Below are positions 26,901-35,846 of a DNA stretch of 64,000 nucleotides, in pieces. Source of the DNA: Iodobacter arcticus (GTDB lineage: Bacteria; Pseudomonadota; Gammaproteobacteria; Burkholderiales; Chitinibacteraceae); NCBI RefSeq assembly GCF_042664895.1, contig NZ_JBHTBQ010000046.1, forward strand, positions 1 to 64,000, written 5' to 3'. The notes under the pieces were generated by a model, which was given only the letters and a program-made list of their open reading frames with translations, had not been told where the DNA came from and searched no databases. Both the position numbers and the translations under genes were made by a program. Every line of letters starts with the position of its first letter. Within the stretch, counting starts at the first letter, position 1.

Positions 26901-29900
26901 AAAATTGATGGGTGGACGTGCAATGCCAAACTTATCCCAAATTGGATCAGTATTTGAGTAATGAAAACTAATTGGATCAGAGCATCCTCCTCCGCCATTC
27001 CCTCCGTGCCCACCCCCACCTCCGGCGGCACATTGTTTAGGAGTCTCAACTGACCATTGAATAGCCTGTGATCCAAAAATCTCATCTGGATAAGCCTTAC
27101 TCGGCTTAACCATACCCACTTTCTTTTCTTTAGTAAACATGTCTCCCCCAAGAAATGTTTTTTTACCTCGATATTTCAACGCACTAGAATCATACCTAGT
27201 CCCGGCTTCATCAAAAAACTCAACTTGATTCAGTACTACTTTCTCTGTCGTCGTTTTTTGCTTTATATCCAAATAAATATTCTTATTCTCAACCGTATTG
27301 GCTAAAATCAATAAATTATTAGCAACATCAATCCGGCTGGATTCATTATTCAGCACGCCCATCTGGCCTTGGGCGTTGCCTGCGGCATCTAAGCCACCAC
27401 CAATCGATGCATTCCCTAGGCTAAAGATCAGAGCGCCATCCTGATTGCCCGTGGTATTAAGATTATTTAATGTTGTAGCGCCCAGCTGTAGATCTGCACG
27501 TGCAGCAATCACGCCTGTATCACGGTTATTAATTGTGTTTGCGCCAATAGATAGCTTATCGCCGTAAATACGGCTGGTATTATTGATTGTGCCTGCATCA
27601 ATACGCACTGCCGAGCCATCAATTAAGCCATCCCCGCTATTATCTAGCTGGCCACTTGCATTGATGCGGGTATTTTCCAGACTGCTGATTTCGCCACGGT
27701 TATCTAGATTTCCCGTTGTAATCGTTGTTTGGTGATTACTAATTAATTTACCCTGATTCACTAAATGAGTGCTGTTTAAGGATAAATCACCCTTGGCTTG
27801 TAATACGCCCTGATGCGTGTAATCACCGTTAATCGTCAGCGCTAAATCAGTACCGACTGCAATGCTGCCATCCAGATTATCTAGACCATAGGTATTGATA
27901 TTTGCGCCGGCACTGGTTTCGACAACGCCTTTGCCATTATTAAATTGCGTAACAGCCAATGCCAGATTACCAGCGTCAATTCGGCCATTTTTATTATCTA
28001 ATGCAGAGGCCTTAATTGTTGCAGTACCACCAACATTTAGCTTGCCTTGGTTTGCAAATACACCGGATAACACAATATCAGCGTTACCCAAAGCCGTTAA
28101 GGCTCCTTGGGTGTTATTCAGGCTTTGCGCTTTAATATTAAGCGCCGATTTGCTCTCTACCAAGCCTGAGGCATTATTAAAATCCCCGCTCAGATTAACA
28201 TTTTGGCTTTGCCCACTAAAAATATAGCCCGCAGTATTCACTAAGCTGGCTGCATTTAATTGTAGATTGCCACCTGCAATCAGCCCCTGCTTACCACGCA
28301 AATCGGCCTGATCAAAATGGCTCTGGGTATTAATAAAATCATGGCCCTGAGTATTGATATTTATGCTTGACCCGGCCTGAATCAGCCCGCTTTGGTTGAA
28401 TACGCGGCCCGTTTTTGCATCTATATTAGCCACGGCAACAATCTGGCCTTGGCTATTATCCAAATCTGCCGTATTGAGCTGAACATTTTTTGCCGCCAAT
28501 AGGCCAGTCTGGCTATTGTTCACCGTACCGGTCTGTATTTTTAGCAAGCCTGTATCTGCTTGAACCTTACCATTCTGATTGTTTAAATAATGGCTGCTTA
28601 AATCAATATCACCCGTGGTAGATGCAATCACACCGCCGCTATTTAATAAACCATGCGCAATAAGCGCCAGCTGATCTTTAGCGAGGATACGGCCATTGCT
28701 ATTATCCAGCGCGGTGCTGCTTAAATTGAGCGCGCCATTTTTAGCTAATAGCGATCCGCCTATATTACTCAGCGCATGGCCTTGGGTATTGATTGCTAAT
28801 GATGCTTCACTACTGATCTCGCCCCCATCATTTTTAATGGTTTGAGACACAAGCGTAGTGCCTGCTGCACTGCTAATTAACCCCGCTTGATTATTTAAAT
28901 CTGCACTGGTGATGGCGGCGCGGCCTGCAGTGCTAGCGACTTTGCCATGGCTATTATCTAACACACCGGTTTGCAGATTGATATTTTGCCCTGCCAATAA
29001 GCTACCGCCCTGATTACTCAAGCTTTGGCTGCGGATATCGAGTTGCTGCTGGCTTTGGATACTGCCCTTGTTGTTATCAATAGTGTTTTTAGCTGCCAGT
29101 ACCAGCGCTGCGGCTTGAATCTGGCCAGATTGATTTTGCACATTATCGGCATTAATCGTCAGCGAGCCTTGGCTTTGCAGTTGGCCTGCCTGGTTATTCA
29201 GCAGGCTGGCATTCAGCGTTTGCGCTGCTTTGCTGTAAAGTTGCCCGCTACTATTGTCCAGCTCGCCGGTATTCACCGTGAGCGTACCGCCAGAGATCAC
29301 ACCGCCATCTGCTGCGCTATGGGTGTTCTGAAGCTTTGTTACATCCAGCTGGGCAGTTTTGCCCGCTTGAATCAAGCCTGCATCGCTGATCAGCAGCCCC
29401 GCATTAATCTTCAGCGCATCTTGTGCAATCAGCTGGCCTCGGCTGTTGTCGATATGGCTGGCGTTTACGCCAATATTTTGCCCTGCAAGTAGGCCGTGGT
29501 TATCAAGCTGGCCGCTTTGAACATCCAGCGCCAGCTTAGCTTGCAGTTTGCCTGTGTTACTTAAAGCTTGGCCATGCGTATCCACGCTGGCATTGCCTTC
29601 TACCGAGGCGATCGTGCCGCTGCTGCGAACCCCTTGGCTGCTGATGTGTAAATCTTGCTGCGCCAAAATACGGCCATCGGCGTTATCTAATCGGCCAGTT
29701 ACCAGCTGCATTTTGCCGTTGGAGAGCACCGCGCCGCCGTTGCTAAATACTTGGCCGTGCGTGTCGATATTGAGATCCGCAACGCTGTTAATTTCACCGG
29801 CTTTATTACTCAGCGACTGGCTGCTGATTTGTGTGCCAGTGGCGCTGCTGATTAAGCCTGCATCGTTATTTAAAGCCGCGCTGGTGAGCGTAGTTTGGCC

Positions 29901-32900
29901 TAGCGTACTGGCGATTTTGCCTTGGCTATTATCTAGCGCACCGGCGTGTAGATTGATGTTTTGCCCTGCCAATACGCTGCCGCCTTGATTGCTCAGGCTT
30001 TGGCTACTGATATCCAGCTGCTGCTGGCTTTGGATGCGGCCTTTGTTGTTATCGATCGTATTTTTAGCTGCCAGTACCAGCGCTGCGGCTTGAATCTGGC
30101 CAGATTGATTACGTACATCATCCGCGTTAATCGTCAATGCACCCTGGCTTTGTAGCTGGCCAGACTGATTATTTAGCAAAGTGGCATTCAGCGTTTGCGC
30201 CGCTTTGCTGTAAATCTGCCCGCTGCTATTGTCCAGTTCCCCAGTATTTACCGTTAGCGTGTCGCCAGAGATTAATCCGCCATCGGCTGCGCTATGGGTG
30301 TTCTGAAGCTTTGCTACATCCAGCTGGGCGGCTTTGCCCGCTTGAATCAAGCCTGCATCGCTGATGAGCAGACCCGCGTTAATCTTCAGCGCGTCTTGCG
30401 CAATCAGCTGGCCTCGGCTGTTGTCGATATTGGCCGTATTCAAGCCAATATTTTGCCCCGCAAGTAAGCCGTGGTTATCTAGTTGCCCACTCTGAATATC
30501 CAGCGCCAGCTTGGCTTGCAGTTTGCCGGTGTTATTTAAAGCCTGGCCGTGGGTATCCACGCTGGCATTGCCTTCTACCGAGGCTATTGTGCCGCTGCTG
30601 CTAATCGCTTGGCTGCTGATGTGCAAATCTTGCTGCGCCAAAATACGGCCATCGGCGTTATCTAGCGTGCCTGTTGCCAGCTGCATTTTTCCGTTAGAGA
30701 GCACGACCCCGCCGTTGCTAAATGCCTGGCCGTGCGTGTCGATAGCTAGATCTGCAGCGCTGTTAATTTCACCGGCTTTATTGCTCAGCGCCTGGCTGCT
30801 GATTTGTGTGCCCGTGGCGCTGCTGATTAAGCCTGCATCGTTGTTTAATGCGGCACTGGTCAAGTTGGTTTGGCCTGCGGTGCTGGCTATTTTTCCTTGG
30901 CTATTATCTAGAGCACCTGTTTGCAGATTAAGGCTTTGCCCAGCCAATATGCTACCGCCTTGATTGCTCAGGCTTTGGCTAGTGATATCCAGTTGCTGCT
31001 GGCTCTGGATGCTGCCCTTGTTGTTATCAATGCTATTTTTTGCTTTTAATTCCAGCGCTGCGGCTTGCATCTGGCCGGATTGATTTTGCACATTATCCGC
31101 GTTAATCGCGAGTAGCCCCTGGCTTTGCAACTGGCCAGACTGATTATTCAGCAAGCTAGCATTCAGCGTTTGCGCCGCTTTGCTGTACATCTGCCCGCTG
31201 CTATTGTCTAGCTCGCCAGTATTCACCGTGAGTGTGCCGCCAGCAATTACCCCGCCTTCTTTGCTGCTATGGGTGTTTTGTAACTTGCCAACATCCAGCA
31301 GAGCATTGCCACCCGCTTGAATCAAGCCTGCATCACTCAGTAATTCAACTGCGTTGATTTTGAGTGCATCGAGTGCAATCAGCTGGCCCTGGCTGTTGTC
31401 GATCTTCTGGCTATTGATGGTCAATATTTGGCCAGCCAGCAGGCCGTGGTTATCCAGTTTGCCACTTGCTAAATCCAATGCTTGTTTGGCTTGCAACTTG
31501 CCATCTCGATTGCTCAACGCTTTGCCATGGGTATCAATGCGCATTGCGCCTTCTACCGATGCAATCGTGCCTTGGGTATTGCTGATCTCTTGGCTATTAA
31601 GCTGCACGTTTTGCTGCGCCTGAATACGCCCCTGTGCATTATCCAGAGCGGCGATATCGAGCTGCATTTTTCCTTGCGCCAAAATACTGCCAGCCATATT
31701 GCTCAGTGCTTGCCCGTGAGTATTCAGGCTGATGTCGGCGGCGCTGCTGATTTCCCCGCCCTGATTGCTCACGGTTTGGCTGCTAATGGCCGTGCCGGTG
31801 GCGCTGCTAATCAGCCCTTTGTCATTACTTAGCGCATCGGTATTCAGCGTGATTTTGCCTGCGGTACTGGCGATTTTCCCCTGGCTGTTATCAAACGCAG
31901 CGGTATTTAATAGCAGATCCTGCCCAGATAAAACGCTACCTGCCTGATTGATCAGCTGCTGGCTTTCGATTTGCAGCTTTTGCACGCCTTGCAAAGTGCC
32001 TTGGCGATTATCCAGCTGGCCTGGTGTTTTAATCGTCAGATCAGCCGCCTGAATATGGCCTGCTTGGTTATCTATTTTTTGCGCAGATAAGCTTAGGGAT
32101 GATTGGCTTTGTAGCTGGCCATCTTGATTATTCAGCTGTTGCACATTTAAGACTTGCGCCAAATTGCTATGGATAAGGCCGCTGCGATTATCCAAATCGT
32201 CTGCATTCAGCGTAAGCTGGCCACCGACCAGCACACCACCTTCTTTACCGCTGTGGGTATTGGTGAAACGTTGTACATCCAGCTGCGCATTGCCGCCTGT
32301 TTGGATTAGGCCGGCATCACTGAGCACCTCACCCGCTTTCATTTTTAAAGCATCTTGGGCGATTAACTGGCCATGGCTGTTATCCACGGCAAGGCTATCA
32401 ATAGCAATGCCAGAGCCTGCCAGCAGGCCTTGATTCAGTAGCTTGGCAGCACGTACATCGAGTAATTGCTTGGCTTGCAGCTTGCCCGTGTTGCTTAAAG
32501 CTTGGCCATGCGTATCAAGGCTCAAGGCCCCTTCTACCGATGCAATCGTGCCCTGCGTATTGCTCAGTGCTGCGCTATCAATCTGCATATTTTGCTGAGC
32601 AAGCAGGCGGCCTTGCGCATTGTCGAGAGCGCCTGTTACCAGCTGCATCTTGCCCTGCGCCAACACGCTGCCGCCCAGATTGCTAAAGCTCTGGCCGTGC
32701 GTATCAATATTTAGATTGGCCGTGCTGCTAATTTCCCCGCCCTGATTACTCAGCGACTGGCTGCTCACTTCTGTGCCTGTGGCGCTGGCGATTAAGCCTT
32801 GCTCATTATTCAGTGCAGCGGTATTCAGCGTTGTTTTAGCCGCGGTGCTGGCGATTTTTCCTTGGGTATTATCCAAAGCAGCCGTTTTTAGTTGCAGCGC

Positions 32901-35747
32901 TTGCCCAGCCAGCAGACTGCCTTTTTGATTGTTTAAATCGGTGCTGGCAATGTCTAATCGCTGCTGGCTTTGAATCAAGCCGCTGCTGTTATCAATGGCG
33001 TTTTTGGCGTGCAGGGTAAGCGCTGCAGCTTGAATTCGCCCGCCTTGATTGGCAACTGCATCGACAGCAATCGTCAAATCTGCTTGGCTTTGCAGCTGCC
33101 CATCCTGATTATTTAGCTGCTGTACATTCAAGCTCTGCGCTTGATTGCTATGGATAAAACCGCTGTTATTGTTCAGCTCGCTGGCATTAACAAGCAAGCT
33201 GCCACCCACAATCAAGCCACCGTCTTTTGCGCTATGGGTATTTTGAAGTTTAGCCAGATCAAGCTGTGCATTGCCACCCGCTTGAATCAAGCCTGCATCG
33301 CTCACTAAATCTTTTGCTTTAATCTGTAAGCCATCTTGTGCAATCAGCCTGCCTTGGCTGTTATCTATATGGGCCGCATTAATATTCAGCGCTTGCCCAG
33401 CCAACAGGCCGTGATTATCCAGCTTACCGCTGCTTAAAGTGAGCGCTTGTTTGGCTTGCATTAAGCCGGTATTGATTAAAGCTTGCCCATGGGTATCTAT
33501 CGTTAGCGCGCCCTCTACGGCGGCCAGCGTACCCTGGGTATTAGTCAGTGCTTGTGTGTTTAATTGCAGATCATGCTGCGCAATAATGCGGCCCTGTGCA
33601 TTATCCAAGGCCGCTGTTTTAAGCTGCATTTTGTCTTGGGCAAGGATGGCACCGCCCAGATTACTGAGATCCTGAGCGTCAATATTTAAGCTGGCAGCGC
33701 TGCTGATCTCCCCAGCCTGATTGCTTAAGGCAAGGCTTTGAATTTGCAAACCCGTTGCTGCACTGATCAAGCCGGATGTATTACTTAAAATACCCGTGTC
33801 TATCGTTGTTTTTGCCGTAATGCTGGCGATTTTGCCCTGCATATTATTTAAGGCGGTGCTTTGCAAAGTTAGATCTTTACCCGCAAGCAAGCTGCCCTGC
33901 TTATTCAGTAACTCTTGGCTATTAATTTGTAATTGCTGCTGGCTTTGTACTGTGCCGCCGCTATTATCCAGCAGCCCTTTAGATTGCAAGCTCACGTCTA
34001 GTGATTGCATATTGCCGCTATTGATAATACGACCCGCGCTAAGCTGCAGCTTTTGCTCGCTCAGCCAATCCCCACCTGTACTGCTGATTAAATCGCCTAC
34101 TTCTGCGCTTAGTAAGCCCTTGCTGGCTACTTTGCTTTGGCTAGTTGTCAGCTTATTAGCCTGAATATTTAATTCACCCTGGCTAATCAGCTGGCTATGG
34201 TCGAGGGAGATCTCACTAGCGCTTATTTTGCTGGTCTGCTGGCTTTGCCATTGGCTGTTTGCCACACTCAATGGCCCTGTAGCATTGGCATCTAGCTTGC
34301 CTAGACTACTCAACACCGTGCGATCAGCATTTAAACTAGCGGCATTCAATACCGTATCTGCACCGCTGCTCAAACGGGTATCTGCAAGATTAACTTTGCC
34401 CGCGTTTAAATCCAGCTTGCCCTGCGCTTGCCATATCCCGCCTTGGTCCTGCCATTGCCCTGCCGTAAAGCTCACATTAGTGGCGCTATATACGGAGCCA
34501 CTATTTAAAGCATCCCCGGCAATACTCAAGGTAAGTGGCCCTTGGCCCTGTTGAATAATCGAGCCGGTATTATTTAAGCTGGCAGCATTAAGCAGCAAAG
34601 CGCCCGTGCCTATCGTGCTCACCGTACCAGACTGATCGAGCTTGCCAGCAGCCTGCACGGTAAGCGCCGCTTCAGATTGTGTTTGCCCTGTTAATGAAAC
34701 CTGCTTGCTGCCTGTAATGGATAAATCTTGCTTGGCATAGCTGTCTTTTAAGGTGATATCGCCATTGCTGCTGAGCTGCAAAGTGCCGGTCAGTGCGGCA
34801 ATCCGCCCTGTGCTATTTACCCCCAAGCCCTGCTCAGTGGCGACTAAATACACTTGATTGGCATACATACCCCCTAGGCTTTTGATATCCACGGCAAAAC
34901 GCGGGGCTTCGCCTGATCCACCTAAGGAAGTGCTTTGCAAAGTGCCATATAAAACCTGATTAGCACCGGTAATGCTATTTAAGCTTTGCGCCCAAACTTC
35001 ACCCTCTAATACCAAGCCACGCGCCAATAAATCGAGCTGGCTTAATTGGCTGCCATTGAGGCCAGACTGGCCAATAGTGATAACGCCTTGGCTCACATTT
35101 AAAGATTGCAAACGCCCTTGCTCAAACTGCGGCGTACCGGTTGTGAGTGTTACACGGTTGGTATTGATAAACCCGCAAGCATCGCAAAGCAAACCATTTG
35201 GATTAGCAATCACAATATCTGCACGCCGCCCCGCTACTTCCATCGTGCCGCGCAGTTGTGAGGCGTTTGTTCCCACCACTTCATTTAAAATAATTCGGGC
35301 AGGCGTAATACCCAGCTGTGGGTTGGCCGTAATCCAGCCGCCTAATTGCGTTTGAACATTGCTATTGCTGTTATTTAAAATCAGGCCATTTTTATTAACA
35401 TTAAAATCTTTAAACTGATTGCGTGAAACCCCGCCCACCGATGGCGGCGCAGTATGCACAATCGGCACGCCATTGGCTGCTGCATCTAAAATCGGGCGCA
35501 CACCCGCTGGGCCTGCGGGTGTAAGGGGTAAATCTTGAGCATGTGCTTGCCCCATAAGCGCCAAAGCGAGCGCTAAACTTGTGCGCCAGCCTTTGAGCAG
35601 TCCTCTTACTTGTTTAAACGGCACAGCAATCTTGCCCGCCCCACCTTCACCACTGGCACATTTCCCCTGACGGTTAGATGTTTCAGCAACGGCCATTAAT
35701 AAGCCACGGTGAGCATTAAAAACAAGGCGGTAACGGTTCTGATTCAT
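20973..35747 (-). CDS. fhaB: FhaB/CdiA/TpsA-type two-partner-secreted exoprotein toxin
   Basis: A 4,924-residue exoprotein. Residues 1-29 form the extended signal peptide region (MNQNRYRLVFNAHRG), with cleavage likely after AHAQ near 72. The TPS/haemagglutination-activity domain follows, with the NPNGL motif near 181. FHA-1 repeats fill about 450-2500, including five 325-328-residue super-repeats. A Gly-rich, Cys-containing insert (about 2900-3010) lies where CdiA proteins carry the receptor-binding region. An Ala/Gln-rich stretch spans about 3120-3290, then YLVETDPRFTN (near 3314), FHA-2-like repeats from 3450 and the pretoxin domain. The MENN junction near 4600 replaces the classical VENN. 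The last 325 residues are the toxin tip, ending in VIDGQSMIANTRTSTALINA and GIPKSQWHGVNKTG. That tip is recurrent in polymorphic toxins, but I cannot assign its activity. Transporter gene upstream, immunity gene four bases downstream. Confidence 0.93.
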   Translation of the reverse strand: MNQNRYRLVFNAHRGLLMAVAETSNRQGKCASGEGGAGKIAVPFKQVRGLLKGWRTSLALALALMGQAHAQDLPLTPAGPAGVRPILDAAANGVPIVHTAPPSVGGVSRNQFKDFNVNKNGLILNNSNSNVQTQLGGWITANPQLGITPARIILNEVVGTNASQLRGTMEVAGRRADIVIANPNGLLCDACGFINTNRVTLTTGTPQFEQGRLQSLNVSQGVITIGQSGLNGSQLSQLDLLARGLVLEGEVWAQSLNSITGANQVLYGTLQSTSLGGSGEAPRFAVDIKSLGGMYANQVYLVATEQGLGVNSTGRIAALTGTLQLSSNGDITLKDSYAKQDLSITGSKQVSLTGQTQSEAALTVQAAGKLDQSGTVSTIGTGALLLNAASLNNTGSIIQQGQGPLTLSIAGDALNSGSVYSATNVSFTAGQWQDQGGIWQAQGKLDLNAGKVNLADTRLSSGADTVLNAASLNADRTVLSSLGKLDANATGPLSVANSQWQSQQTSKISASEISLDHSQLISQGELNIQANKLTTSQSKVASKGLLSAEVGDLISSTGGDWLSEQKLQLSAGRIINSGNMQSLDVSLQSKGLLDNSGGTVQSQQQLQINSQELLNKQGSLLAGKDLTLQSTALNNMQGKIASITAKTTIDTGILSNTSGLISAATGLQIQSLALSNQAGEISSAASLNIDAQDLSNLGGAILAQDKMQLKTAALDNAQGRIIAQHDLQLNTQALTNTQGTLAAVEGALTIDTHGQALINTGLMQAKQALTLSSGKLDNHGLLAGQALNINAAHIDNSQGRLIAQDGLQIKAKDLVSDAGLIQAGGNAQLDLAKLQNTHSAKDGGLIVGGSLLVNASELNNNSGFIHSNQAQSLNVQQLNNQDGQLQSQADLTIAVDAVANQGGRIQAAALTLHAKNAIDNSSGLIQSQQRLDIASTDLNNQKGSLLAGQALQLKTAALDNTQGKIASTAAKTTLNTAALNNEQGLIASATGTEVSSQSLSNQGGEISSTANLNIDTHGQSFSNLGGSVLAQGKMQLVTGALDNAQGRLLAQQNMQIDSAALSNTQGTIASVEGALSLDTHGQALSNTGKLQAKQLLDVRAAKLLNQGLLAGSGIAIDSLAVDNSHGQLIAQDALKMKAGEVLSDAGLIQTGGNAQLDVQRFTNTHSGKEGGVLVGGQLTLNADDLDNRSGLIHSNLAQVLNVQQLNNQDGQLQSQSSLSLSAQKIDNQAGHIQAADLTIKTPGQLDNRQGTLQGVQKLQIESQQLINQAGSVLSGQDLLLNTAAFDNSQGKIASTAGKITLNTDALSNDKGLISSATGTAISSQTVSNQGGEISSAADISLNTHGQALSNMAGSILAQGKMQLDIAALDNAQGRIQAQQNVQLNSQEISNTQGTIASVEGAMRIDTHGKALSNRDGKLQAKQALDLASGKLDNHGLLAGQILTINSQKIDNSQGQLIALDALKINAVELLSDAGLIQAGGNALLDVGKLQNTHSSKEGGVIAGGTLTVNTGELDNSSGQMYSKAAQTLNASLLNNQSGQLQSQGLLAINADNVQNQSGQMQAAALELKAKNSIDNNKGSIQSQQQLDITSQSLSNQGGSILAGQSLNLQTGALDNSQGKIASTAGQTNLTSAALNNDAGLISSATGTQISSQALSNKAGEINSAADLAIDTHGQAFSNGGVVLSNGKMQLATGTLDNADGRILAQQDLHISSQAISSSGTIASVEGNASVDTHGQALNNTGKLQAKLALDIQSGQLDNHGLLAGQNIGLNTANIDNSRGQLIAQDALKINAGLLISDAGLIQAGKAAQLDVAKLQNTHSAADGGLISGDTLTVNTGELDNSSGQIYSKAAQTLNATLLNNQSGQLQSQGALTINADDVRNQSGQIQAAALVLAAKNTIDNNKGRIQSQQQLDISSQSLSNQGGSVLAGQNINLHAGALDNSQGKIASTLGQTTLTSAALNNDAGLISSATGTQISSQSLSNKAGEINSVADLNIDTHGQVFSNGGAVLSNGKMQLVTGRLDNADGRILAQQDLHISSQGVRSSGTIASVEGNASVDTHGQALSNTGKLQAKLALDVQSGQLDNHGLLAGQNIGVNASHIDNSRGQLIAQDALKINAGLLISDAGLIQAGKTAQLDVTKLQNTHSAADGGVISGGTLTVNTGELDNSSGQLYSKAAQTLNASLLNNQAGQLQSQGSLTINADNVQNQSGQIQAAALVLAAKNTIDNNKGSIQSQQQLDIRSQSLSNQGGSLLAGQNINLQTGVLDNSHGKVASTAGRAAITSADLNNQAGLISSAAGTTLVSQTIKNDGGEISSEASLAINTQGHALSNIGGSLLAKNGALNLSSTALDNSNGRILAKDQLALIAHGLLNSGGVIASTTGDIDLSSHYLNNQNGKVQADTGLLKIQTGTVNNSQTGLLAAKNVQLNTADLDNSQGQIVAVANIDAKTGRVFNQSGLIQAGSSININTQGHDFINTQSHFDQADLRGKQGLIAGGNLQLNAASLVNTAGYIFSGQSQNVNLSGDFNNASGLVESKSALNIKAQSLNNTQGALTALGNADIVLSGVFANQGKLNVGGTATIKASALDNKNGRIDAGNLALAVTQFNNGKGVVETSAGANINTYGLDNLDGSIAVGTDLALTINGDYTHQGVLQAKGDLSLNSTHLVNQGKLISNHQTTITTGNLDNRGEISSLENTRINASGQLDNSGDGLIDGSAVRIDAGTINNTSRIYGDKLSIGANTINNRDTGVIAARADLQLGATTLNNLNTTGNQDGALIFSLGNASIGGGLDAAGNAQGQMGVLNNESSRIDVANNLLILANTVENKNIYLDIKQKTTTEKVVLNQVEFFDEAGTRYDSSALKYRGKKTFLGGDMFTKEKKVGMVKPSKAYPDEIFGSQAIQWSVETPKQCAAGGGGGHGGNGGGGCSDPISFHYSNTDPIWDKFGIARPPINFVDVPVSCKGISANYTACKKVRDLFAIWAPYEQQLDQKINAFNADLDARTYTHWNEYRFDSKTVTQSTVEKSAPGKIIAGGNMTLLGSAINNQDSALVAGGLLLGDVRNINNVSKQQGTRTEELKGSVGVNGGNWQALTLPPQTQSVPLMTVTYEGFSGAGIVKDKLGLVDAGKHAADKSASAAASQQQGGQVIDAARQQANQAQMADISQAQLSGANVASLVQQSSAQMQQAEQATLSGAKGPTQSAAEQAQMVDAKRAGLAAENNAPSAEQLAAMGPVSGQHVALLADKQQALASVDQAQMSDASKVELKDAQAAKMAQTSQQAGPKIQSMQLGQQGRVLTMLPNLVAPNNSLFKLHAAPNQRYLVETDPRFTNQRSFLSSDYFAQNLAKDPSQQLKRYGDGFFEQKLINDQILALTGRRFLSDYRDTESEFKSLMDAGISFAKQYQLTPGVALSAEQMALLTNDMVWLTTQTVTLADGSKQDVLVPQVYLRRLEQGDLQIGGAVISAREVHLSSSEDLVNRNSSIVGNKLTLNAGRDVLNDHGQMGGQQIFIHAKNDLQNQSGQIMGMGESSKLSLSAGRDIVLQTLAMGETKNAAGSAKQSNLDRQAIVQGGDISLSAGRDMLLKAASVQAGQDLSMQAKGKIDSQSIATSSSLHLATDHDWAGGRTGYLDKQSTQQNISSISAGGKALVVAGDRLSLVGTNVHAGQDLTLQGASVQIEAVKERLAGDDQRAGNNRYDRHAFSKESLQGGSITAGQNLSIKAVGPEGNITLKGADLLAEKGQLSLSAKKDIELASIDLTQTDTQETYRHSRGWFSSKTTTTSDFSRNTQAVGNSLSGNSIDLQAGKDIKVNGSAIAATQDVQLLAGNDVKITAGTNSSKDIHDRKESKSGLFSGGGFGFTYGKQEQQTHTDADGNIQSQNRSLVGSEQGKLTIKAGNAVQVTGSDLSALAGDMVIQGKQVTVDPGQDRHQSTETQSFKQSGITVAFSAPALTMLQAAQTVASSAQQGSESKDGRVKALSAGTAALAAKNGIDAAKAAAADPSSVSVSITYGESKSESTTKTSSISHSGSTLNAGGDIQILAVGDKASQLNVLGSEINAKGNIKLKSDGDINLQSALDESEQHSKNSSSSWGAGVAITFGQGGASYGVTANGSLSRGHADGKDTAQQNSHINAGKILTLESGNDTHIEGAVVSGNKIIADIGGDLKLASRQDTSQFDSKQSSVSASVTVGVGVSGSASISQDKMKSDYAAVQEQSGLFAGKDGFEIKVKNNTDLNGAVIASKSDDNTLSTGTLTQKDIHDRAEYSASSIGIGGGFSMGGTEKKPEDGKAPSTDQAATPSGSKLYDAGPSGVTPTAPVALSAGDNGTSTTKSAIATAKITITDEAKQKELTGKTSAETIASLSRDTDGAQQKLDNDFKPEKINELFSATKTFLQEGSTFMANRTAEADAAKKALDGTSASLSAEQAKPQDQQNQALIRQLDAQVISLGEQKTEADRWTPGGDYGRAMTALQAAVGGNVSGGLTGLVQNASVAYVQSLGAEQIKEIANSFQTKKGEENQTSQNVRAALHAIASCAGAAVSASNCSSAAVGAASSVVINNVLSEIENTNADKMTASEKEKRKNLVGSIITGIVAVADGNAAAANNAAQIEMENNYLSYDDNIRRGAIERLLKDPNTKNKSALLSEKAAIDQKDSSNNAALVKACYGAADSVGCQSERQKANDTRATYDNKRTYNSTPEQLWSEVGEIDSLLTRTSPQAQYDAKLRQLKAQNIARALNISDAAAEKVLTYGELTVVAVGPLVGEVLLNKVGVDPAVKVAVRKESVIESLTPGIVAKSEVGRTVTGAKGGASTVGMLEDAAFPQVPAKLTKAFSEEGQKIYSQIARQPIKTVADLTDALRKGLIKPSQVPLDYVVIDGQSMIANTRTSTALINAGIPKSQWHGVNKTGIKAYGDVTFEELVHNQLNKNYGGSVDKARR
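28900..33900 (-). repeat. Five ~975-984 bp tandem super-repeats within fhaB
   Basis: The landmark ATCAAGCCTG (complement encodes DAGLIQ) or its variant recurs at 29371, 30346, 31321, 32305 and 33286. The spacings are 975, 975, 984 and 981 bp, all multiples of three. The copies around 29-31 kb are the most alike (for example LDNHGLLAGQ and ISDAGLIQAG blocks), and the outer ones have diverged. The exact outer borders are approximate. Confidence 0.85.
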
Positions 35748-35804
35748 GGTGTAGGGCTCAAAATTAAAATGCTTTAGACGCCACTAGCAACAGGCGTGGC
35801 ACTG

Positions 35805-35829
35805 ACAAGCCTGTTATTCACAGGCTTGT
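35805..35829 (-). promoter_or_regulatory. Hairpin between fhaC and fhaB
   Basis: ACAAGCCTG and CAGGCTTGT form a perfect 9-bp stem with a seven-base loop in the 99-bp fhaC-fhaB spacer. A smaller GCCAC/GTGGC hairpin follows towards fhaB. No T-run follows on the minus strand, so it is more likely an mRNA-stabilising or partial-attenuation structure than a full terminator. Confidence 0.5.
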
Positions 35830-35846
35830 GATTCAAACTAAGGAAA

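Noticed and set aside
28900..33900. CRISPR array
   Set aside because: The repeats are about 1 kb long, in frame and coding within fhaB; there are no short repeat-spacer units anywhere in the window.
21970..35355. Many plus-strand open frames of 60-155 codons opposite fhaB and its cassettes
   Set aside because: They mirror the repeated antisense of fhaB, recur in every copy, have no ribosome sites and no family features.
35805..35829. Terminator between fhaC and fhaB
   Set aside because: The stem is good but no T-run follows on the minus strand, and cotranscription is expected.
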